Origin: Auxenochlorella pyrenoidosa
Taxonomy: Eukaryota; Chlorophyta; Trebouxiophyceae; Chlorellales; Chlorellaceae
Direction: 5' to 3'
DNA: 13,380 nt
Assembly: GCA_001430745.1 (NCBI GenBank)
Contig: KQ482062.1
Span: 54,249 to 67,628, forward strand
Shown here: piece after piece, positions 1 to 7,912 of the stretch
Layout of the letters: every line of letters starts with the position of its first letter
How positions within the stretch are numbered: the stretch's first letter is position 1
Position numbers and translations under genes: made by a program
Notes under the pieces: model-generated
The model's input: the letters and a program-made list of their open reading frames with translations, nothing else
Told to the model about the DNA's origin: nothing
Databases searched by the model: none

Positions 1-108
1 ACCCCCCCTACCCCACCCCCCCCCACCCCACACACACACACGCCATAACCCCCCCACCCCCCCCACCCCCCACACACACGCACTCGCACCCCATCCGCCT
101 CGTCCCAC
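1..108 (-). repeat. C-rich/CA simple sequence inside hydrolase intron 4
   Basis: The plus strand is runs of 5-9 C separated by A, plus two short (CA)n tracts near 28-41 and 69-79. It lies directly downstream of the inferred 5' splice site (AAG|GTGGGA, exon end 109). On the transcribed strand it therefore reads as G runs and (GT)n, capable of forming a G-quadruplex in the intron RNA. No coding potential is seen. Confidence 0.8.
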
Positions 109-1306
109 CTTGAGCTTGGAGGCCGCCACAATGGCGCCCGCGCCGCCCATGGAGTGGCCGCACACAAGGACGTTGCTGATCTTATACTCCTGCTGCTGGC
201 GGTACAGGTACTGGGCGGAGCGCAGGGTGTCTAGGATGAGGGCGGTCTGCGGCAAGGACAGCGCGGCAGCGTGAGCTGGGCCCGGCGGCAGGCACCTGCA
301 GGGTGCGCTGCTGGCTGGTGCTGCTTGCCCGGTTCGAAGCACAGCTGGCGCCGGCTGGTAGCCACCGACAGCTGCCCCAGCTGCGTCCCCCTGCAGGTGC
401 GCGCCTGCAGCTTGGCGGGTGGCTTGGCGCGCCAGCCGCCGGTGGTCTCCACCGAGCTGAAGGCAATGTCCAGGATGCTGGTGGTGGGGGCAATGACCAG
501 CCAGCCCTGCAGTGGGGCGCACATTCACAGCAAGGACCGGATGGGGGGCCGGGCTGGCGGGGCGCAGTTAGATGCTCAACAGTTCACCTCTCCGCAGACA
601 CACAGTTAAGCACCAGGCTGAGCAGGGACAGGTGGTCAACCCTGGCGCCCGGTGTGCCGACGCCCCACCTGCTCGGCGAAGAGCTTCAGGGTGGACAGGT
701 AGTTGGTGGGCGGCTGGCTGAAGCCGTGGCAGAAGAGCACCGCCGGCACCGACGCGCCGGGCTGCACGCCCTGCGGCGCCAGCACAATGGCATCTGCCTT
801 GCGGGGCGCATCAAAGGCGGCATCGGGCAGCCCGGCGCTGGCAGGGATAAAGTCCTGCAGGCGCCGGCCGGGGGGAAATTTGGGGCACAGGCAGTCAGAG
901 TGCGCCTGCCAGACAGGCAGGGAGGGGATTTGACGACAAGGCTTGCGCACCCCTGGGGTGTCGGCAGCACCTGAGCCCCACCTCGGCTGGCAGCAGATAC
1001 CCCAAATCCAGCAGCAGCTGCATGCCTGGCGCAGGGAGCGAGGCATGTGCCAAATCGGATACTGCCTGGCAGCTGCCCCAGCATGAGCCCCCTCCTTGCC
1101 TTGGCCAGGGGTGGCAGGTCCACCGTGGTGTAGCTGGGAGCAGCGGTCGTGGTGGAGGGGGCCACCTGCACGCTGGCAGCAACCCGCAGGCCAGAGCGGC
1201 GGCGGCGGGGTGCAGCCGCCAGGCGGGTGGCCGGCAGCGGTGCAGCACCGCCTGCAAGGCCTGCCGTGTGGCGCTGCGACACAGTGATGCCAGCGACCAT
1301 GCTCAT
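109..1306 (-). CDS. Alpha/beta hydrolase, chlorophyllase/PET-hydrolase-like, probably plastid-targeted (3' end off window)
   Basis: Inferred exons on the minus strand are 1306-1100, 854-669, 506-405 and 246-109. All junctions are phase 0 and give 211 residues before the left edge. Residues 1-45 are rich in Ala, Arg, Ser and Thr with no acidic residue, which fits a plastid transit peptide. Exon 2 carries VPAVLFCHGF, the beta-strand and oxyanion-hole region of the fold. Exon 3 carries GWLVIAPTTS. Exon 4 holds the nucleophile elbow CGHSMGGAGAIVAAS, with Ser as catalytic nucleophile. The catalytic Asp and His should lie beyond the left edge. Family knowledge: plant chlorophyllases share this layout but usually have GHSRGG, so a role in chlorophyll breakdown is possible but unproven; a polyesterase or dienelactone-hydrolase-like esterase is equally possible. 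Introns 1 (AAG|GCAAGG) and 3 (CAG|GCGCGC) use GC donors. Exon 1's 3' limit is the least certain. The gene is divergent from the membrane-protein gene at 1720. Confidence 0.82.
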
Positions 1307-1719
1307 GGGTTGTGGAGGGCCTGGGGAGGGCTGATGAGCTCGCTAAAAGAGTTGGTCGTGGACGTGTGCGTGCAGAGACGTGCAGGTGGCCAGACTGCTC
1401 AATTCGATCCAACAGGGATGGGCCAGCTGGGATCGAGCCGAGCTAAGTACAAGCGGGAATGGCAAACCGCGGAAGCCAGATGTGTGGCTAGGGCCGCAGC
1501 GCGCTGTGCCGCGGCATGGTCCTAGCCAATAGCTGGCCTCCCGCGGCTCGGGAAGCCGCCGCGTCTGAAGGTGCGAGCACCCTGGCTCTTTCCAGCTGGC
1601 CAATCTGGCATATCTAATAAGAGCCGTCTGCATCCGGGTACCAACCTGGTGACCCCCCCCTGCACGTTCAGACGCTCCCTTGCCATCGTTTCGCCCTCCT
1701 TTCGATCATACCGGGCCAG
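1307..1719. promoter_or_regulatory. Shared divergent promoter region (hydrolase / membrane protein)
   Basis: This 413-nt gap lies between two divergent start codons, so it must contain both 5' UTRs and promoters. Two CCAAT pentamers on the plus strand (1526-1530 and 1600-1604) sit in similar contexts, CTAGCCAATAGCTGG and CTGGCCAATCTGGC. Just after the second is an AT-rich patch, ATATCTAATAAG (1610-1621), about 100 nt before the plus-strand ATG at 1720; it could act as a TATA-like element for that gene. I see no convincing TATA box for the minus-strand gene. The site assignments are inference from position and motif only. Confidence 0.45.
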
Positions 1720-4629
1720 ATGTCCACTCTGCGGATTGCGGCCACCGCCCTGCAGCCCGCTGGGGTTGCTGCACGCCGGGCGGCCCGCCCCGCCGCCAGC
1801 GGTGTGTGGCAGCCGCGGCGCAGTGGCCTGCAGGCACTGCCAGCGCGCCCTGAGCAGGCCCTGCGTGTCCCCCAGCCCAGCAGGGCCTCCAACCAGGTTG
1901 GATGGGGATTTACCTGCCCGCTCTAAAATATGTGGCAGCGATCGCCGCCAGAACGCCCCATGCCGCAGCTCCCGCAGCGCCTGCCCCCTGTTGCCCTGGC
2001 GACTTGGCACATGCCGGCACCCTAAACCACGTCTGGTAGCACTACCCCTTGCCTCTCCAACAGGACCTTGCCTCTGGGAAACCACGCCTGGTAGCGCTGC
2101 CCCTCGCCTCCCCAACAGGACCTCGCCTCTGGCGGCAGCGTGGCGCCACCCCCGGCCCAGGGCGACATCGGCGAGGTGCTGAAGCTGGTGGCAGCAGGGT
2201 TTGGTGTCTCCCTTCTCGCTGCGGCGGGCGGAGTGCTCATTCAGGGTCATGCCACCCCCCTCTGCGAGACCACCCCCGAGGGCTGCACCGCCATCCCCCT
2301 GTTCATGAAGGTGGGCTGCCAGCCAGGGGGTGCAGGCCTGGTCTGTCACACTGCCCTGGGCCGCATATGCTGGGCCTTTACCGCAGTACGCGCGCCGTGC
2401 GTGTTGCATTTGCGGCCACACAAGCGGGGCTGCGCGCCGGTACGGCACCCAGCAGCAGCCGCCGCACCAGCCGTCCTGCCGGGCACATCACGCCGCACGC
2501 CGCCTGCTGCCTGGCTGCCCTTGACCCACCTTGCCCCCCCTAGCGCCTGCAGCTGCCGCTCATCGCCACCCACTTCTTCACCTTCATCCTGGTGCCCGCC
2601 ACCATGTACGTCTTCTACACCCGCTCCCAGGTGCGCCGGCTGGGTGGGGAGGGAGGTGCTGGACCTGCGTCAGGGATGCACTAGAAAAGCAAAGGCAGTA
2701 ATTGCAGGACTACCCGCCGATGCACCCTGCACACGTGCCTGCCTGCCTGCCCGCCTGCCTTCCCACCTGCCTGCCTGCCAGCCTGCCTGCCTGCCTATAT
2801 TTCAGCCAGCCTCACCTGCAGCACAGGGAGCCTGGCAGGCAAGAGGTTCCATGTGGATGCCCAGCACCTGCAGCCTGCACCCCCCAGCGCAGGCGCTCAA
2901 GGGCAAGGGCGCGCAGGACCCCTTTGTCTCCATGGTCGGCCTGGCCTTTGTGATGGTGGCCATTGCGGGGGAGATGGCGTGGCACGTGAACCAGGCAAGG
3001 GGGCAATGTTGGTGTGCTCATTGACAGGGATTGTGACGAGGGCAGACTGCTGCCATACACGGAGCTGCAGGCTCTCCGCGCTTGCTGTGCCGGTTGGATC
3101 ATGCGCCTGCCCCCCCTGCTCTTGCCCCTTTGCAGGAGTGGTTCTACGTTGAGGTGCGTAGGGTGGGGCCTGCAGGGATTGTGCAGGGTCCTGTGAGGGC
3201 GGGAGTGCAGGGCGGCGCAGGGCAGGGCAGCCCTGTTGCATGGAGCAGCTGCAGGCACACGCCGGCGGCGCCCAGAGCCTTTCACTGGGCTCTTCTTCAC
3301 GCACGCTCCCTTCCGTTTCCAATGCAGGAGTGGAGCATCCTCAACTTCTTCTTCTACTTCTTCTTGACCCTCGGTGAGAGCAGCGGCAGTTGCATGGGCT
3401 GCCTGCGGGGTGGCTGGGCTCAAGTAGCCACCGCGCTTGGCACAACAGGGAGCCGCATGTTCCCAACTCTTGTCCCCTGCCTACCCCGTCACATTCCTGC
3501 TGCAGGCACGGGCCTCTGGGCGGTTGGCATCAAGGTGCGCGGGTACCGCATGCCCGGCGGCGCGCCGACCGGCCTGCCTCAGCAGCCGCCTGCCCCAACC
3601 CTCCACGTCCACCCCACAGTGCGCCGCACTAACTCCCTCACCCTGGTCTTCTCGCAACCCCTCCCATTTGTTGCCGGCAGGAGGACGACACCACCACCTC
3701 CAAGGACGAGGCCATCGACACGCTGCTGCTGGCCACCCCCTGGCTGGCGGGCGTCGCCTACCTGGCAGGCGCCACCGTGCTGGACACCAAGGTGAGCCCC
3801 CCCACCCACCCCCTGCTCGGCGCACCTGGCATGTCAGCAGGATGGCGCGCTGGGCAGTGGGCGCCTTCCATCAGCCGCCGCCACGCCAGGGTGCATGCTA
3901 AGCAGCGATCTGAAAGAGAGCCCAGCACTAGAGCATCCTTATCGGCCCAGTGCTCTCACTCTCTGCCGTGTGGCCCACCCCCTTTCCCGCCCCGCAGGTG
4001 CCCATCTACATCCTGATGAGCGTGCAGTACGCCGTTCTGACGTACCGCTTCTGGAACGTGAGCCGGGGGAAGGCAGGCGCAAAGCGCACTGCCGCAGGTC
4101 TCTTGGGCCGGCCTGCCTAGGGGAGGGCGCCGTCTTGCCAGCGCACGCGCTCGTCGCTGCAACCAACCCCCGGCCCGTTTAACCGCCTCCCCTGCACTTG
4201 TGTGTGCAGCTGCTCAAGACGCCCAAGGTGCTGCTCTTCCCCTTCTTCTCGGTGGGTGTCAACCTGTTCTTCATTGCCCAGCTCAACGCCCACCAGTCTG
4301 ACCCCGTGCTCAACCCGCTGTTCCAGTGAGTGGGGCCTGCCTCGGTGTCGGCCCGGACCAGGCCTGGGCCACAGAACAGGAACCACATGCACTGCGGTGA
4401 GCGCCCCTCTGGCACGTGCATGCCACTCAGCCCACCACCTGCCACCTCGTGCCTCTCCCTTCATGTGGCTGCCTTCGTAAGCGATCGCTTGCTCTGCTCT
4501 TGCGCCCCACCCTCGCACTGATGCAGCATCCTGCACGACGCGGCCGGCACTGAGCTGGGCGTTGGCATCATTGCCTACATGGTGTACCTGTCGCTGCCCG
4601 CCAACGCCGAGAAGATTGCAAAGCAGTGA
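1720..4629 (+). CDS. Polytopic (about 8 TM) probable plastid membrane protein, function unknown
   Basis: Inferred exons: 1720-1896, 2119-2310, 2544-2630, 2893-2994, 3136-3153, 3328-3373, 3506-3534, 3681-3791, 3998-4057, 4210-4325 and 4527-4629 (TGA). The phases agree throughout and give 346 residues. Exon 1 encodes an Ala/Arg/Pro-rich N terminus without acidic residues until near residue 45, typical of a transit peptide. Hydrophobic spans follow in exons 2, 3, 4, 6/7, 8, 9, 10 and 11, for example THFFTFILVPATMYVFY, SILNFFFYFFLTLG and VLLFPFFSVGVNLFFIA. A hydrophilic acidic loop (EDDTTTSKDEA) begins exon 8. His residues sit at membrane edges: ATHFF, AWHVNQ, NAHQSD and FHILHDA. I do not recognise the family. 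The His/Glu/Asp pattern is loosely reminiscent of membrane metalloenzymes, but this is speculation. Intron 4 uses a GC donor (CAG|GCAAGG), and exon 5 is only 18 nt. Confidence 0.72.
2024..2132 (+). repeat. 55-bp tandem duplication spanning an intron 3' splice site
   Basis: Two copies, 2024-2077 and 2079-2132, repeat with a period of 55 and differ at 6 of 54 positions by my hand alignment. All six differences are C/T or A/G transitions, with copy 1 carrying the T or A. Each copy contains the pyrimidine tract and acceptor of intron 1 in the membrane-protein gene (AACAG|GACC, at 2063/2064 and 2118/2119). Only the second acceptor continues the downstream reading frame, because 55 is not a multiple of three. 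Confidence 0.9.
2737..2797 (+). repeat. Imperfect (CCTG)n microsatellite in membrane-protein intron 3
   Basis: This run of CCTG units with a few interruptions ends in CTATATTTCAG, a good-looking pyrimidine tract and acceptor. The acceptor I use for exon 4 is further down, at 2892/2893 (CCCCCAGCGCAG), because it continues the frame into conserved-looking hydrophobic sequence. The repeat may serve as, or have expanded from, a splicing pyrimidine tract. Confidence 0.75.
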
Positions 4630-5057
4630 GGCGGCACCAACGCCTGCTGTTACAGAGGCTGAGCATTGAATGCGTCAGCCCGGATATGAGACCGCAGACG
4701 GCCCTTTCTGTGTACCAACAGCCTGCCCTTGAAAAGATGCTGATCCCTTCCGCTTGGAGAAGGCCGAACACCTTCGCTTGCGCCTTGAGCATCGGAGTAC
4801 TTTTACTCGCCTGTGTACTGCCCCCTCAGCCTGAATGCCTGCACACCATTTTGCCCCGCCCGTTTTTTCATAAGCGAGATGCCTGGAATTCCGTCGCATA
4901 TTGATCTGCCTTGTCCCGCTTTTGCAAACAACACCTTCTCAGGTCTGCAGCAAATCAAGGAGATGGCCGGGGCAGGAGATGGGGGGCGGAGGCAAAGGAG
5001 CCAGCAGAGGTGGCCAGATCAAGGAGACAAGCCCCGTGCAGAACTGAGGCACTTGGC
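4630..5057. other. Convergent intergenic region holding 3' UTRs of membrane protein and TOPORS-like gene
   Basis: There is no supported coding sequence between the stop codons at 4627-4629 (plus) and 5060-5058 (minus). The region is less GC-rich than the flanking exons, as expected of UTR. I find no exact TGTAA on the plus strand here, only TGTGTACC and TGTGTACTG near-matches, so the plus-strand poly(A) site is not placed. Confidence 0.6.
4650..4654 (-). promoter_or_regulatory. Candidate TGTAA polyadenylation signal for TOPORS-like gene
   Basis: The minus strand reads TGTAA here, about 400 nt past the TOPORS-like stop codon. TGTAA is the known poly(A) signal of green algae such as Chlamydomonas. 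If it is used, this transcript would run to within about 20 nt of the opposing stop codon at 4629, so the two 3' UTRs would overlap antisense. A single pentamer is weak evidence. Confidence 0.35.
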
Positions 5058-7219
5058 TCAGGAATGCTGCTGGTCGGGGCCCTCGCCTGCGCCTGCCGCG
5101 CCGCGCTGGCTGCGCTGCCGGTGCTCCCGCAGGGCGCGCAGCGCCTGCTGCCGCAGCGCAGCCAGCTCGGGCCTGGCCTGGCACCCTGCGCTGCCTGCAG
5201 CACAGCCGTCATCGCCCCCGCCCGCGCTGCTGCCGCCGAGTTTTTGGTCGGGGCTGCCTCCGCTGCCCCTGGCAGGGCTCCCTTCAGCCTGCCCGGGAGC
5301 CACGTGTGCACCGCCAGGTTCAACCCTTTCACAACGGGTCCCCTCACGGGGGCTGCCGCCCAGCCTTGGTCTCTGTCTGCGCTTGAGGTGCTGCCTGCCA
5401 CGCTCAGAGGAGGCCCCGCTTCCACGACTGCTCAAGCTGCCCCTGCTGCCGCCGCCACCGCCACCGCTGCTGCTGCTGCCGCCACTGCTGTTGCTGGTGC
5501 TGCTGCGTCTTCTGGCCCTTCTACCGCTGCCAGTCTGCTCGCCATCATGCCTGCTCCTTCCTCTCTGCCTCCGCCTGGTGCCTTTCCTGCTCTCTGCGCC
5601 TCCATGACTGCTTCCTCTGCTGCAGCTGGTGCTACGGCTGCGGCTCCGGCTTACGCTACGGCTGCTGCTGTCATGCGGCTGTTGGCGGCTGGGAGCCTGT
5701 CCATTGCCTGCCTGGCCCTGCCCTGCACTGTCGTCCTGCCTGTCCCGCTGCTGGGCTGGAGGGGAGGCAGGCCCCTGCCGCCGGCGGGCTGCTGCCCCTT
5801 GCTGCAGCAGCACCTCAAGATAGCCCTCGCTGTCAGACCTCTGAATCTCTTGGGAGGCCTGCCGCCGACGCGCCTCCTCCTCATCGTCACCACTGCTGCC
5901 GCTTCCCTGCAGGGCCGCCCACTGCTGGCTGCCGCTGCCGCTGCGGCTCTCGCTGCGCAGCCCCACCTGCCGCTGCGGCTGCCCCCGCTGGCGCTGCGCT
6001 GCAGCGACCTCTGCAGCCGCTGCCGCGGCGTCCAGCTGCAGCATGAGCCGGTCGTACGCCGCCACTGTGGCTGTGCCCCCCGCAGCAAAGGCCGCAACCT
6101 CCCAGGCAAACCGCTCGGCGTGCTCAAACACAAATGGCGCCGCCGCTGCCCGCACCCGCTGCACCACCTGCAGCAGGGGAGGCTGCGCAGCACCTGGCTG
6201 GCTGGCTGCCGCCGCCGTCGCTGCCGCCGCTGGTGCTGCAGCGGCCTTGGGGGCTACGGTCGGCCCGGCCAGGGGCCGCCGAGGCTGCAGGCCTTGAGGC
6301 TGCCGCTGCCGCGGGGGTGCGCCCAGCATCGCGCTGCCTGCCGTGTACGGCGGCCGCGCTGCCGTGCCGACGGCGTTGCTCAGCGTGCCCAGCACATGCT
6401 GCGCAACCAGCTGCACGTCCTCCTGCAGCAGCAGGGCCTGCAGCTCCCGGACGACGAATTCCGTGACGGCTGCACGCTGCGCCTGCTGCGGCGTCAGCGC
6501 CGCCACCCTGGCGGCGCGTGCCGCCTGCTCCCCCGGCGGCAGAGGCAGCGCGTAGGCCGCGCGCCGCCGGCGGTGCGCCGCAGTGAGAGCCAGCGATCCG
6601 GCGCCAGAGCCTGGCCTTGCGGCTCTGCGATGCGCGCCACCAGGGTTGAAGAACTCGCGCCTGCATGGTGGGACGCGGGGGCGTTGGTCGGCAGCCAGCC
6701 GGGCTGCTGAACCTGCCAGCTTCCCACGTTCAAACTTGCGGAGCTGTCTGCTCTATTGGCATTAACCCCACAGCTTAACGCCAGGCTGTTGATCCACTCA
6801 CCGGTACGCTCCACCCTCACAGTCAAAGACAGCAGAGTCAAAGGGGCGGCGGCAGAGAGGGCACGCCAGCGCAGCGGCTGCCTGCCGTCCCTCTGAGCCC
6901 CCTCGCTGCGCCGCCACCCAGCGCCGCACGCACTGCAGCGGCATGGATAGAGTGGATTGATGGTGCAGGCAATGGACAACCAAAACAGGGCAGCAGGCTG
7001 GTATGTGCTCCAAGCGCCGGTCAGGAGAGTCAGTGCACCGCTCGTCACCAGCAGGTGGCAGCATCAGGCGACAGCAGGCAAAAGCCAGGGACGCACCTGC
7101 AGGTGGAAGTGATGGAAGCATCCCGACCCTGATTCTGCATCGAGAAAGGCCTCCTCAGAAGGGACCAGCTCTTGCAGGCAGATGGCACAAGTGCCGCATG
7201 AGGCGCCAGCGCCTGCCAT
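5058..7219 (-). CDS. TOPORS-like RING-H2 E3 ubiquitin ligase with RS-rich region
   Basis: Inferred exons on the minus strand are 7219-7097, 6932-6802 and 6660-5058 (TGA), giving 618 residues. The RING finger is split across exons 1-2: C11-x2-C14, C34-x-H36-x2-H39-x2-C42 (read CFHHFHLQ|CVRRW) and C65-PL-C68, followed by RRPFDSAVFD. After the RING come EFVVRELQALLLQEDVQLV (about 152-170) and PFVFEHAERFAWEVAAFA with a following YDR (about 260-290). Both resemble regions conserved in TOPORS relatives, which separates this from generic RING proteins. An acidic DDEEE patch and an Arg/Ser repeat stretch (about 416-450, SRSVSRSRSRSTS) follow, then Gly/Ser-rich sequence. Known TOPORS proteins ligate ubiquitin and SUMO, bind topoisomerase I and sit in nuclear speckles; the same role here is inference. 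The start at 7219 is chosen because a TATA-like element lies about 85 nt upstream. The frame stays open to 7510, so up to 97 more residues are possible. Confidence 0.8.
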
Positions 7220-7912
7220 CCGCTGCTGGCTGCCGCAGACGTTGCCGCTGCTTCGTGCCAAAACTCTCTGCCGTGGCTCTCTGCCGTGATGACGCTGCTG
7301 GTCAATTATATCATGTGTGTCAGAGACTGTATTCTCAAGGCTGATAGGAGAGTGTGGGCGAAAAACAAAAGTAGGGAGTGCTAGAGAGAAGGTGCTGATC
7401 GTGTGCCTGTCCTCTGATGAAACGTGCGTACATCGATAGGTCTTCCACAGTAAGCCGAGATGCCCCATTTGCTTTGCAATTCGGCTGCACACCTGGCGGC
7501 CGTCATGCACAGCAGACGCTGGCCCAGAGGCTGTAGAAACGGGAGTACATGACCGATCTTCGTTGCGATCATTCCAAGCGTGCTATCGAGCCTGCAGAAG
7601 CCTTTCGACCGCACTTGCCACTCGAGCTCGCTGTTTGGCGGCTTTCGTCGCTGTCTGAGAGTGTTTTACGGCGCATCAGCTTGTTCTTGATATTCGGAGG
7701 TTTGATTGAGACAGCCAGGGCCTCGTCCCGCTTCCTCTTTGTCGCACAGCTCGTGAGTGCACGCTTGTTGGGCGCCCTGTAGACTTGACAGCACACCAGA
7801 GCGTGCTGGACTTCCAAGCAGCTTGCGCGCCTTGCTTGGGCTCGCCACTGCGCCCGCCCGCCCGCCACCGTTGACGACGCGCGCCTCCACTTTGTGCCCC
7901 GCAGCCATCAGC
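7220..7912. promoter_or_regulatory. Shared divergent upstream region (TOPORS-like / THOC7)
   Basis: This 693-nt stretch lies between the two inferred start codons. Its composition is closer to 50% GC than the genes on either side, especially in 7290-7450 and 7540-7760. Open frames exist on both strands (7549-7782 plus, 7569-7868 minus), but neither shows family similarity, GC-rich codon use or a splice pattern that links it to a neighbour. The plus-strand one ends 131 nt before the THOC7 ATG, so it could be an upstream ORF if transcription starts before 7549. No TATA box is evident for THOC7. Confidence 0.5.
7304..7310 (-). promoter_or_regulatory. TATA-like element for TOPORS-like gene
   Basis: The minus strand reads GATATAATTGAC here, an AT island in an otherwise GC-rich region. 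It lies about 85 nt upstream of the chosen ATG at 7219, which would allow a 5' UTR of about 55-60 nt. It supports that start over the in-frame ATG at 7510, which would lie upstream of the element. Confidence 0.4.

Noticed and set aside
331..340. GGTTCGAAGC, resembling a tRNA B box
   Set aside because: No A box at proper spacing and no acceptor-stem pairing were found; it lies within a hydrolase intron.
2798..2860. An extra exon after the strong-looking acceptor TATATTTCAG in membrane-protein intron 3
   Set aside because: No convincing donor in the right phase follows, and the sequence encoded is not hydrophobic like the rest of the protein.
4911..6710. A 599-codon open frame on the plus strand
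   Set aside because: It is antisense to the TOPORS-like last exon. GC-rich coding sequence often leaves long open frames opposite it, and this one reads as Ala/Leu/Pro-rich nonsense, while the minus frame gives conserved TOPORS-like and RS segments that splice in phase to the RING.
7220..7510. N-terminal extension of the TOPORS-like protein to the in-frame ATG at 7510
   Set aside because: The extension has no family similarity, is not GC-rich coding in character and would include the TATA-like element at 7304-7310. The ATG at 7219 lies just before the RING, which is usual for the family.
7549..7782. A 77-codon plus-strand open frame in the TOPORS-like/THOC7 gap
   Set aside because: It has no recognisable domain, codon use unlike the flanking genes and an overlapping open frame on the other strand. 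It is kept only as a possible upstream ORF.
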